Positions 55,950-64,000 of a stretch of 64,000 nucleotides of DNA are shown here, one piece after another. Origin of the DNA: Nosema muscidifuracis (Eukaryota > Microsporidia > Nosematidae); contig JAIOKI010000009.1 in the NCBI GenBank assembly GCA_028335825.1, forward strand, positions 124,001-188,000, read 5' to 3'. Positions within the stretch are counted from its first letter, which is position 1. Each line of letters starts with the position of its first letter. A program made the position numbers and the translations under genes. The notes beneath the pieces are model-generated. The model saw only the letters and a program-made list of their open reading frames with translations. It ran no database searches and had not been told where the DNA came from.

Positions 55950-57503
55950 ATGCTTTTGTTATTAAAAGAACATGAAAAATATTTCAAGAGATTTAATATT
56001 GTATCAATGCTTGGACAGGGATCATTTGGTACTGTATACAAGGTACATGATAAATCTACAGATGAAAACTTTGCATTGAAAGAAATTCATTTTAATTTTA
56101 AACATTTAAATACAGTTGTTAATGAATTACTTCCTCCAGGTATTAAACATCCTAATATTTTGAATTATTCTGCTCTAATGATTTGTAAAAGACCTTGTAA
56201 ATTAAGTAAAAGAAATTTCTTAGAATGTAATAAGAAAGAATTTCGTCATAATATAAAAGAAAAAAAAATTTATTCTAGTATTAATTTTTATGAAGAACTT
56301 ATATCAGATAATATGAATAATAAATATGAAGATTTTAGTTCACCAGACTTGATACAAGATGAACAAATAAGAAATATTGATTTATATAACGATAAGTTTA
56401 ATATAAGTAAAAGATATAATATTAATTTTTGTAATAGATCTAATCTTCATTATAACATAGATAAAAGATCTAATGTGAATTATAATGTAGATAAAAGATC
56501 TAATATTAATTTTTATAATATAGATAAAAGATCTAATATGAAATATAATATAGATAATTATAACTTAGTTAACAATTTTAATTCAATTTCTATTGATAAT
56601 CTTAAACCTCAATATAAGTCAAAGAGTATACCAATATGTAATATAAATAAGAATAATATACCAATATGTAATGTAAATAAAAATTTAGAATGCAATAATC
56701 TCAATAAATCAAGAAGTTGGGGATTATCAACAAGAATGAATAATCTTAATGAATCTAAGAAATTTAGAAGGAATAAATCAGCGAATAACGAATATTTTTT
56801 ATATTTGAAAACTAAGATTTGTGAATTTAGTTTAAGAGATTTTTTAGATGTACGAAATCACAACATATTTAAAGATGATGATACTTCATCTAAAGATATA
56901 TCTAATGATACAATTGAATATAAAGGATTATTAAAAACATCTGTGAAGATACCTGTGTTTCTATATAAAAAAAGTATAACTAATTCTAAAAAGATCTGTA
57001 AAAAATTCTCATTGAATATATTCAGATACATTCTGTTAGGACTAATTTATTTACACTCTATTGGGATTGCTCATAATGATCTTAAAGCTAGTAATGTATT
57101 TATGGATGGATATGATTCATATATTCCTAGAATTGGAGATTTTGGATCTAAAACAGTCTGTAAATTACACCAACCGTCTTTCGAGACATTTGAAAATAAC
57201 GATAAATTTTATTTTCATGAATATCATGGAAAATCAAAAATTTCATGTGATCATCAAAATCCTCAGAAACTTTATGACTGTAGATCTTTAGCATTGATAC
57301 TCTTAGAATTATTACAACCATCGAAGACTCATTCGGAAATGATAGATATTATTAGAATTTTAAAAAAGACTAAAAAAGTTCCTTTATCTTTTCGAGAGGA
57401 AAATCCAAATGAGACTTTAATTATCGAAAGTATTTTAGAAAACGAAAATATTACTGCTAAGGATATATTACGTATGATTGATAAACTTCTTATCAACTTA
57501 TAA
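55950..57503 (+). CDS. Protein kinase with large insert, eIF2-alpha-kinase-like
   Basis: 517 residues. Kinase N lobe: LGQGSFGTVYKV (Gly loop), FALKEI (Lys44). A ~240-residue insert full of Asn and of the repeat DKRSN(V/I/M) follows, then KTKICEFSLRDFLD. The C lobe has IAHNDLKASNVFM (His375-Asn376-Asp377; the usual HRD Arg is Asn) and IGDFG (Asp397). The split N lobe and the LKxSNxFx..... IGDFG pattern recall PERK/GCN2/HRI kinases, which phosphorylate eIF2-alpha under stress. There is no signal peptide or other stress-sensor domain. Start after TTTATCCTT. The family placement is moderate; another divergent kinase is possible. Confidence 0.75.
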   Translation: MLLLLKEHEKYFKRFNIVSMLGQGSFGTVYKVHDKSTDENFALKEIHFNFKHLNTVVNELLPPGIKHPNILNYSALMICKRPCKLSKRNFLECNKKEFRHNIKEKKIYSSINFYEELISDNMNNKYEDFSSPDLIQDEQIRNIDLYNDKFNISKRYNINFCNRSNLHYNIDKRSNVNYNVDKRSNINFYNIDKRSNMKYNIDNYNLVNNFNSISIDNLKPQYKSKSIPICNINKNNIPICNVNKNLECNNLNKSRSWGLSTRMNNLNESKKFRRNKSANNEYFLYLKTKICEFSLRDFLDVRNHNIFKDDDTSSKDISNDTIEYKGLLKTSVKIPVFLYKKSITNSKKICKKFSLNIFRYILLGLIYLHSIGIAHNDLKASNVFMDGYDSYIPRIGDFGSKTVCKLHQPSFETFENNDKFYFHEYHGKSKISCDHQNPQKLYDCRSLALILLELLQPSKTHSEMIDIIRILKKTKKVPLSFREENPNETLIIESILENENITAKDILRMIDKLLINL

Positions 57504-57728
57504 TGTTATTTTAATTAAATGTACAGAATTTTATTTTTAATATATTTTTTTAATTAAATGTACATACTTTTATTTTTAACACATATTTTTTAATTAAAAG
57601 TAACAGAATTTTATTTTTAACACATATCATTTTTAAATGTATATTATTTTTAACCTATTTATAAATTTTTAACATAACTGAATCCAAAATGTATATTAAT
57701 TAAATATGTAAGAATTTTTAACCTTTTA

Positions 57729-58658
57729 TTAACATTCTAGATGGGTTCTATAATTCTCCTCATTATTATAATGACTATTAATTAGTACTGGTGGAATGAA
57801 TGGTACATTACATCCCTCTAGAACTGAAATAATATTGTATCCCACTTTTTTATTTAATTCTTCGATATTTCCTACAAATCTTCTTGTAGAGTTATTTACA
57901 GTTAATGCTATTATTGCAAGAGTTTCTTGATTAAGATCTCTAAAGTAAGATTCGACTTTCTTATTGAATTCAGTTAATATTTTTTCAATGGCTCTTAATT
58001 GATTTTGAAGTTTATCTTCTACAATTTTATTAACAGATGATAATTCTGCAGTTGTTACACGACCGAATAGTTGCTCTAATTCATCTAGTAAATCCTTAAA
58101 TCCTTTATTAATTATATCTGTATCTAATGCAACATCTACCACTGGAGCAGGAGGAGGTCCAGGGAGGGATGCATCTGTAAGAGCCTTGTTAATAGCTGCA
58201 TTAGATAATTTAAGTAATTTAAGTACAGATTTCTGTAGATCTGAATTTGTGTTACTAATTAAATCATTAAGTTCTCTTAGAATTTCATCATTATAGTGTT
58301 CACCTAATTTAATGATTCTCTGCTCTAAAGTTTTAAAGTCTTGAAGTAATTTATCAACTGTACGCTTATCAACTAAATTAACTCCATCTATCAATCCATT
58401 TTTTAATTCTTCAGTATACCATCTTGCATATTTTTCTATATTAAAGTTTACCTGTAATAATACTCCCTGTATTAACTGAATATTCTGATCTATATTTCTT
58501 TCTTGTAGATGCTCTCTTATTGATGATTCTGAACTTGAAGAAGATGAACTCTCTGATCTACATACAGGAACACATTCAGGTTTAATTTTTCTACATCGGT
58601 TTTTATTTCTATCTGATTTTATATAATTAAGTACTGAGAGGATTAATACGAGTTTCAT
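57729..58658 (-). CDS. Secreted helical coiled-coil protein, unknown
   Basis: 309 residues, unrecognised. Signal peptide MKLVLILSVLNYIKSD; a short Cys-bearing basic segment (CRKIKPECVPVC) and a Ser run (SESSSSSSSESS); then about 220 residues of amphipathic helices with coiled-coil character (LLQDFKTLEQRIIKLGEHY and others). A proline-rich break, GPPPAPVV, lies near residue 167. It ends with a cysteine (HLEC). No membrane span. Four Cys near the N terminus and Cys late could form disulphides, as in spore-wall or polar-tube-associated proteins, which is inference. No CCC motif is seen at the start. Confidence 0.68.
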   Translation of the reverse strand: MKLVLILSVLNYIKSDRNKNRCRKIKPECVPVCRSESSSSSSSESSIREHLQERNIDQNIQLIQGVLLQVNFNIEKYARWYTEELKNGLIDGVNLVDKRTVDKLLQDFKTLEQRIIKLGEHYNDEILRELNDLISNTNSDLQKSVLKLLKLSNAAINKALTDASLPGPPPAPVVDVALDTDIINKGFKDLLDELEQLFGRVTTAELSSVNKIVEDKLQNQLRAIEKILTEFNKKVESYFRDLNQETLAIIALTVNNSTRRFVGNIEELNKKVGYNIISVLEGCNVPFIPPVLINSHYNNEENYRTHLEC

Positions 58659-59665
58659 ATAAAATTAATTTTTTTTTATTCTTTTATATTAATTTTTTCG
58701 ACTTTTAGAATGTGACAAAAATTTCCTAAAAAGGAAATTAATAAATATTAACGAACAAAATATTAAAAATATCTTTGATTCAATACATAAATTGTAGTGA
58801 TCATTTTACAATAATTTTTTTATATACAGTGTGATAAAAAAAAGAATGGAGATAAAATATCTATTCGATAAATTTAGAACATAAGTATCTAAATTAATAT
58901 AAAGTTTTTATATGTTTAATAATTCAACTATTAAAAAAAATATAAATCAAAATACATCTAAAAAATAATTTTCAATAGAAAATTGTTTTTTTGTTTTGAG
59001 ATAAGACGTCATTTTTAGAATTTAGAAATTTAATATAGTTTATTAATTTGTTATTTTGAATTTAGTGAAATTGAAAAATAGTAATATTTTAAGAAAATAA
59101 GATATGACCATGCTATAGTCGTTATATAATTATTAGAAGATTTTAACACTATAATATATGTAATTAATGAGTAAAAAGATAATTTTAATAACTAATATAG
59201 TAAAAAACTGTCTTGAGAAAAAACAGATGATTTTTAATTTACCATAATATAATTTATCTTTAAGATCATTGAAAAAGAGTAATTAATAGTCAATATTTTC
59301 TTATGATGATAAAAATACGATTAATCAGTTATTTTTTTAATTTAATATAATATAATAGTAGATAAATTTGATATTATAAAATTATCAATACATAAATTTA
59401 ATATAAAATAACACACTAAATCTAATAAAGTAAAAATTTAAATATTAGAAAGATATCTTACTATTATAAATAAAATAGAAAATAAAACCCTCATCTTAAA
59501 ATATCATTAACACTACAATTAAAGTAAAATATATTTTTAATAGTGTTTTATAACAATATAAAATGTCAATTTATTATATTGTAAGCAATATATAATTTTT
59601 ATTGTTAGTTAATTTTTTATTCAAAATTGGAATATTTTTTAAAAAATATTTTTTTTCACCCTAAG
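58659..59665. other. 1-kb intergenic between divergent genes
   Basis: AT-rich with no ORF, tRNA or strong array recognised. It ends in TTTTTTCACCCTAAG before eL32. Confidence 0.55.
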
Positions 59666-60085
59666 ATGGAAGATCAGTTTACAGCTCCAAACCCACTTAT
59701 TGCTATTAAAGAGGAATTTAGAAAGAAGATCAAGTTTGTAAGACATCACTCTGATAGATATAACAGAGTTAAACCATCCTGGAGAAAACCAAGAGGTATT
59801 GACAGTAATGTTAGAAAAGGACTTAAAGGTCAACGTAAAATGCCAAAGATTGGATATAAAAAACCCGATGTAGTCAGATATCTTTTACCAAATGGATTGA
59901 GAAAGTTTAGAATTTATAATACTGATGATCTTGAACCTCTTATTACTTTAAATAGAAGTTATTGTGCTGAGATTGCTCATTCAGTAGGAGCAAAGAAAAG
60001 AATTGCAATTGTCAATCGTGCTAAAGAATTAGGAATTCATGTTACAAATGCTGAAGCCAGATTAGTTGAAGCTATTCCTGAATAA
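59666..60085 (+). CDS. RPL32: Ribosomal protein eL32
   Basis: 139 residues; large-subunit protein. Landmarks are [56 protein letters not shown] and the C-terminal [20 protein letters not shown], all as in eL32. The open frame can be read upstream to a TTG at 59627, adding 13 residues. ATG 59666 directly follows TTTTTCACCCTAAG and gives the normal N-terminal length. No intron is visible. Confidence 0.96.
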   Translation: MEDQFTAPNPLIAIKEEFRKKIKFVRHHSDRYNRVKPSWRKPRGIDSNVRKGLKGQRKMPKIGYKKPDVVRYLLPNGLRKFRIYNTDDLEPLITLNRSYCAEIAHSVGAKKRIAIVNRAKELGIHVTNAEARLVEAIPE

Positions 60086-60380
60086 ATTAATATTTTATTA
60101 TATTTTTTAAAAACTTCTTATTTGTCAAGGAGAGATGAAAAAAAAACATATTTGAAAGAAAAATTTAAAAAACATATTATAAATTATATTATTCATAGAA
60201 AAGCATATTAGAAAGAAAAACTTAAAAAACATATTTTAAATTATTTTATGCATAGAAAAGCTAATATAATTTATAATATATAAAAAAATATAAAAAAAAT
60301 ATTATAAATTATTCTATGCTTTTATATATGCATAATATAATTTATAATATATAAAAAAACATTTACTTTAATAAATTAAT

Positions 60381-60680
60381 TTATTCAACTTTCTGTTGTA
60401 CATCTTCTATTCTTACTCCATCATCAATTATATCAGGTATTTCAAGGGATTCACTAAAATATTTCATTCCACTATCAGTTGCAAAACAGTACAATTGTTG
60501 CCAAACATAATGTTCTTCAATATAACCTTTATCCTTTAACGACTGAATATAACTACGTAATTTTTTGTTATTGATATCTAAAAGGGCATTCTTTTCAAGT
60601 TTTCTATCATAGACTAATAAAGCACCTTTACTGTTGAAATGTTGCATAACTTTGACTTTCTGAGCATTTGTTAATGACAT
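60381..60680 (-). CDS. RPS10: Ribosomal protein eS10
   Basis: 99 residues; small-subunit protein with the winged-helix S10/plectin domain. Matches include [20 protein letters not shown], then [20 protein letters not shown] and [19 protein letters not shown], parallel to eS10's [20 protein letters not shown] and LTNEGIQYLRDYLHLP. The usual basic C-terminal tail is missing and replaced by a short acidic end ([12 protein letters not shown]). Start after TTTGACCCCAAA. Confidence 0.92.
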   Translation of the reverse strand: MSLTNAQKVKVMQHFNSKGALLVYDRKLEKNALLDINNKKLRSYIQSLKDKGYIEEHYVWQQLYCFATDSGMKYFSESLEIPDIIDDGVRIEDVQQKVE

Positions 60681-61073
60681 TTTGGGGTCAAAAAAAATAA
60701 AAAATTTTGATATGATAAAATAAAAAAGTTAGAAATTTTATATTTGAAAAGTGCATTATATAAAAAAGCAAGAAGAATTTAAATTTTAAATATTTTGAAA
60801 AGTCATAAGAAATTTTATATTTAAAAAGTGCACGATATAAAAAAGCAAGAAGAATTTTAATTCTAAATATTTAAAAAAGTTAGAAATTTTATATTTGAAA
60901 AATGCATGTTATATAAAATTTAGAATATCATTCTGATCATCTAAAAAATGATATTTTAAATTTTATACAACATGCATTTTTCAATTATTAAAAAATGATA
61001 ATCAATCACACTTTTATCTTTTAAAAATTCTATGTATAAAAATTTGATTTCTAATTTGAAGAATTTTATTAGT
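60681..61073. repeat. Intergenic with direct repeats and a long hairpin
   Basis: Direct repeats of AATTTTATATTTGAAAAGTG with ATATAAAAAAGCAAGAAGAA lie at about 60735-60900. The last copy forms one arm of the inverted repeat at 60895-60984. Confidence 0.75.
60895..60984. repeat. 38-bp near-perfect inverted repeat
   Basis: Bases 60895-60932 and 60947-60984 are inverse copies with two mismatches and a 14-bp loop. They share TTGAAAAATGCATGTT on the left and AACATGCATTTTTCAA on the right. One arm derives from the local direct repeat. It lies between the 3' end of gamma-glutamyltransferase and the start of eS10, both on the minus strand. Confidence 0.9.
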
Positions 61074-62918
61074 TTATCTACCCGTAGGCTTTCCACCTTT
61101 TCTCTCATCAGAAACAGCAAAAATTTTTCTTGTATTATTATCAAATTTAGCCAAGATACCTTGTACAGATGTAAAAATTGAATTAGTTTTAGAAGTCTCT
61201 ACTTGATGACCCACTGATTTAAGATATTCAATCACATTTTTATCTTCTGAAAACTCTACGTATAAAATATTTGGATCTAATTGATGATGAAGTCTTGGTT
61301 TACGTATAGCTTCATCTAATGTAGATCCCAAAGAAAGCCAGAAAATAACTTCTATTAAAGAAGTTGGAATTCTAATTCCTCCTGCTGCTCCTAAAACTAA
61401 AATCTCATTATCTTTTTCTAATATCATAGGAGCTGCAGAACTTAAAGGTATTTTATTAGGAGCACCAAGATTGGGTACATTCTTGTAATCTTCTTCTTTA
61501 TCAGATATTTTTGGGAAATAAAAATCATCAATTTGATTGTTCAATATAATTCCAGTAACTGGATCCATTAATTTAGCACCCCATTCTAAATTAATAGTAC
61601 TAGTTAAACTGACTACAAGACCATTATTATCTATTACATTTATATGAGTAGTACCATGATCAATAACATTATATTTATCAGGTTTATAATTTTTAATATC
61701 AAGTGTTCTCTCTCTATTTAATTTATTATAAATATTTGATATATTCTTATTATCAACTAACTCTTTTAAAATATTCTTATAATTAGATAAATATTTTGGA
61801 TCACCTAATTCTCCCCTTCTAGCCATTACAAATTTAAGAATTTCTATTAGAATATGAATATGTTCATATTTACCAGTCTTAAGACTTTTTTCATAAATCT
61901 TTTTAAAATCATATTTCTCAAAAAGTTTTAGTGCTTCTATAATTAATATACCAGAAGAAGGTAAACTTGTTGTATAAATATTATATCCTTTATAAGTATC
62001 TCTTAAAACATTTCTTTTTATAGGTTCTACATTCTTAAAATCGTTAGCTGTTACATTTCCTCCATTAGAATTTATAATTTTAATTAAACTATCAGCAATC
62101 TCTCCTGTATAAAAATCTTCTGGATCTGTACTTATTTTTATAAGTGTTTTCATAAAATTATATCTAACTATTGTATCTCCTTCTCTTAATATTTTACCAT
62201 CTCTTGTATATATTTCTCTAAGACCAGGGTCAGTTAAAATTTCCTTTTCAAATTTAATAAATCTTTTTTCTAATTCTTTAGTTACTTTAAATCCTTTACA
62301 AAGTTCTATACATTCAGTAAATAAAGATTTCCAAGGTAATTTACCTAATTCACTATGCATTTTATAAAGACCTTTTATTTCTCCTGGAATACCTACAGCT
62401 AAACCTCCTATCATACTTTTAGATTTATCTGATAAATAATCTTCTAACTTAAAATTTTCACTACTTTTTTCTCTAAAATCAAGAAAATAAGCATTATCTT
62501 TTTCTCCTTGTTTTTTAATTAAAACAAAACCACCTCCACCAATACCAGAAGAAAAAGCATTGACTATACCTACAGCTATACATGTACCTACTGCAGCATC
62601 TACACTATTTCCACCTCTCTTTAAAATTTCAAGTCCAATTCTTGAAGCTTCTGGAAGTTCTGAACTAACAGCGAATTCTTTATAATAAACTGGTCTATCT
62701 TCTAAAAATTCACTAATAATTAGACCAAAATATAAAAATGCTCCAATAAAAATCATAAAAAATACATTTTTTCTTGTTATTTTTGTATTTATAAAAATTT
62801 CAAAACATGTGTAAATAATATGAAATATCTTTTTATCATAAAGTAAAAAAAAGTGAATAAAAATTGCTATTAAATGAAAGCTTGTACTAATAAATGTCAA
62901 TAGATTCTTTTTTTTCAT
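61074..62918 (-). CDS. Gamma-glutamyltransferase, membrane-anchored
   Basis: 614 residues; cleaves or transfers the gamma-glutamyl group of glutathione, usually outside the cell. Ntn-hydrolase landmarks are SGIGGGGFVLI and LDFREKS in the large subunit. The self-processing site is DHGTTHINVID with predicted catalytic Thr423, followed by LTSTINLEWGAKLMDP, PLSSAAPMI, GAAGGIRIPTS and a C-terminal DERKGGKPTGR. The N terminus has up to three hydrophobic stretches in the first ~75 residues, so it is probably a membrane-anchored precursor. The frame extends six codons to TTG, but ATG 62918 follows TATATCCCATAT. Gly/Ser (SSAAP) of the oxyanion region is present. Confidence 0.94.
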   Translation of the reverse strand: MKKKNLLTFISTSFHLIAIFIHFFLLYDKKIFHIIYTCFEIFINTKITRKNVFFMIFIGAFLYFGLIISEFLEDRPVYYKEFAVSSELPEASRIGLEILKRGGNSVDAAVGTCIAVGIVNAFSSGIGGGGFVLIKKQGEKDNAYFLDFREKSSENFKLEDYLSDKSKSMIGGLAVGIPGEIKGLYKMHSELGKLPWKSLFTECIELCKGFKVTKELEKRFIKFEKEILTDPGLREIYTRDGKILREGDTIVRYNFMKTLIKISTDPEDFYTGEIADSLIKIINSNGGNVTANDFKNVEPIKRNVLRDTYKGYNIYTTSLPSSGILIIEALKLFEKYDFKKIYEKSLKTGKYEHIHILIEILKFVMARRGELGDPKYLSNYKNILKELVDNKNISNIYNKLNRERTLDIKNYKPDKYNVIDHGTTHINVIDNNGLVVSLTSTINLEWGAKLMDPVTGIILNNQIDDFYFPKISDKEEDYKNVPNLGAPNKIPLSSAAPMILEKDNEILVLGAAGGIRIPTSLIEVIFWLSLGSTLDEAIRKPRLHHQLDPNILYVEFSEDKNVIEYLKSVGHQVETSKTNSIFTSVQGILAKFDNNTRKIFAVSDERKGGKPTGR

Positions 62919-62936
62919 ATATGGGATATAAAACAA

Positions 62937-63859
62937 AAAAATTTATATATTTGATTTTTAAATGTAATAATTGAATTATATAATATTAGATTTATTCATA
63001 TAATATTAGATTTATATATATAATATTAGATTTATATATTTTATTTAAGATCTATAAATTTTATTTAAGATTCATAAATTTTAATATAAGATCTATAAAT
63101 TTTTTTTAAGATTCATAAATTTTAATATAAGATTCACAATTGATTTTGATAATAGATTTTATGATAAAAAAATGTTTGACTATTGATATTTATAGAAATA
63201 AAAATATTCTGTAAAATTTTAATTTATTAATTATAAAAACATTCTTTATAATTTTAATCTATTAATTATTATTTTTTTGACATATTTTTGTATAAAATTG
63301 CGTATTTTTATTTTTAATTTATTCATGCAACAATTATTTGTTTGAAAACTTTGACATTTATTAAAAATCTTATGTTCTTAAACTAATGACAAGAATTGAG
63401 ATTTTATTTAATTTAAATAATCAACAAATCATTTAACAAAATATTTTTTTAATTTCTAGAACTCTTTTTTGTTAATAAAATATTTAGAATATTATTTATC
63501 TTCTTAAAGTAGTTAATAAAATATTACCAATTAATTATACATAGAATAAGTGAATATTAATTATCTTAAAAAGTAGATTTTGAAGATGACATAAAAAAGA
63601 AAAATTTATTTTTAAAAATATCTAGTATTTTAAAATTTATATTTAAAAAATAATATCTTCTTATTCAATCACCAATCATATTTCTATTCTTTCAAATAAT
63701 AATATCTTCTTATTCAATAAACAATAATATCTTCTTATTTAATTACCAATCATATTTTATAAATAATATTTACTTATTAAATAAACAATAATATTTCCAT
63801 TCTTACAAATAATAATTATATCTTCTTATTCAATAAACAATTACATTTTACCCTTTCAT
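62937..63859. repeat. Intergenic between divergent genes
   Basis: TATAATATTAGATTTATATA and AAGATTCATAAATTTTA-type repeats lie at 62985-63130. Units with AATAATATCTTCTTATTCAA recur at 63650-63840. No gene seen. It ends in TACATTTTACCCTTTCAT before 63860. Confidence 0.7.
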
Positions 63860-64000
63860 ATGATAAATTCAAAGATTATTCTTCTAATTTCAACTTTAAC
63901 TTATCTTTATATTCTATATACCCTAATTATAGACCCATTTATGTCTAATAAGATAGTTAATGAAGATTATATTCTCTTATCAGCTTCTTTTATTCTTAGT
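63860..64000 (+). CDS. Partial gene, possible DPM2-like membrane protein
   Basis: 47 codons to the end of the window, still open. It starts MINSKIILLISTLTYLYILY, followed by TLIIDPFMSNKIVNEDYILL and a second hydrophobic segment. A first helix followed by IDPF and a second helix resembles DPM2, the small regulatory subunit of dolichol-phosphate mannose synthase (FTYYTAWVILLPFID). The match is weak and incomplete. ATG follows TTTTACCCTTTCAT, so a gene start is well supported. Confidence 0.5.
   Translation, partial: MINSKIILLISTLTYLYILYTLIIDPFMSNKIVNEDYILLSASFILS

Noticed and set aside
59627-59665. TTG-initiated 13-residue extension of eL32
   Set aside because: The extension is unrelated to eL32 and includes the CACCC initiator; ATG 59666 gives the normal N terminus.
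62919-62936. TTG extension of gamma-glutamyltransferase
   Set aside because: The CCC motif lies inside it; ATG 62918 is the natural start. The same reasoning applies to 46308-46319.
1-64000. LTR retroelements, Polinton-like or other virus-derived elements, and DNA transposases
   Set aside because: No reverse transcriptase, integrase, capsid, envelope or transposase frame was recognised, and no long terminal direct repeats were seen.
1-64000. CRISPR array or bacterial operon features
   Set aside because: Tandem repeats here are contiguous minisatellites without unique spacers, and the genes are clearly eukaryotic.

Overview
The window looks like nuclear DNA of a microsporidian (an intracellular fungal-related parasite). 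It is strongly AT-rich, its genes have no visible introns, and its proteins are short for their families (Ran, TBP, RNA polymerase I large subunit, eL32, eS10, diphthine synthase). Most start codons sit just downstream of a short CCC-type motif (ACCC, TACCCT, CCCTTA), the initiator-like signal described for microsporidian genes. That motif was used to choose starts. Four starts (7331, 46307, 59666, 62918) lie downstream of the longest open frame, which would otherwise begin at TTG. I see no rRNA, CRISPR array, LTR element or other virus-like element. The genus cannot be told from sequence alone.

Layout. Bases 1-27,460 are mostly a housekeeping block after an N-terminal-signal surface protein (751). 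It holds a Sus1/ENY2-like protein, farnesyl diphosphate synthase, tubulin cofactor A, diphthine synthase, a TBC RabGAP and a TMX1-like thioredoxin. Next come an RNA triphosphatase (CET1) beside a degenerate paralogue, Ran GTPase, an NAC-beta-like protein, an L-type lectin and a membrane gene interrupted by a stop. These are followed by an Arc1/EMAPII tRNA-binding protein, RCC1, a LisH/WD protein, a Na+/H+ antiporter, TBP, a Gid2/Rmd5-type RING protein and tRNA-Arg. Bases 27,780-46,310 form an accessory island: long low-complexity spacers, small families of signal-peptide proteins, a segmental duplication, structured noncoding segments and two further tRNA genes. Only Elongin C in it is clearly conserved. 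Bases 47,590-64,000 return to core genes: the RNA polymerase I largest subunit, a YL1-C protein, a divergent EED/EZH pair, an eIF2-alpha-kinase-like kinase, a secreted protein, eL32, eS10, gamma-glutamyltransferase and the start of a possible DPM2 gene.

How the genes work together. Ran and RCC1 are the two sides of the Ran cycle. CET1, TBP, Pol I, Sus1, Elongin C and the EED/EZH pair belong to transcription and chromatin. FPP synthase supplies isoprenoid for dolichol and prenylation, and four small island proteins end in CaaL prenylation-type motifs. The TMX1-like protein, the lectin, the possible DPM2 and gamma-glutamyltransferase are secretory-pathway or surface proteins.

Most notable: (1) EED and EZH homologues head to head 93 bp apart, an apparent Polycomb repressive complex 2 core; (2) two duplicated families with N-terminal signal-like segments and C-terminal CaaL boxes, possible host-prenylated effectors; (3) a CET1 paralogue lacking catalytic glutamates; (4) a repeated structured noncoding element whose stems are kept between copies, plus other hairpins and noncoding blocks. 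All family assignments are from reading motifs by eye, without database searches.
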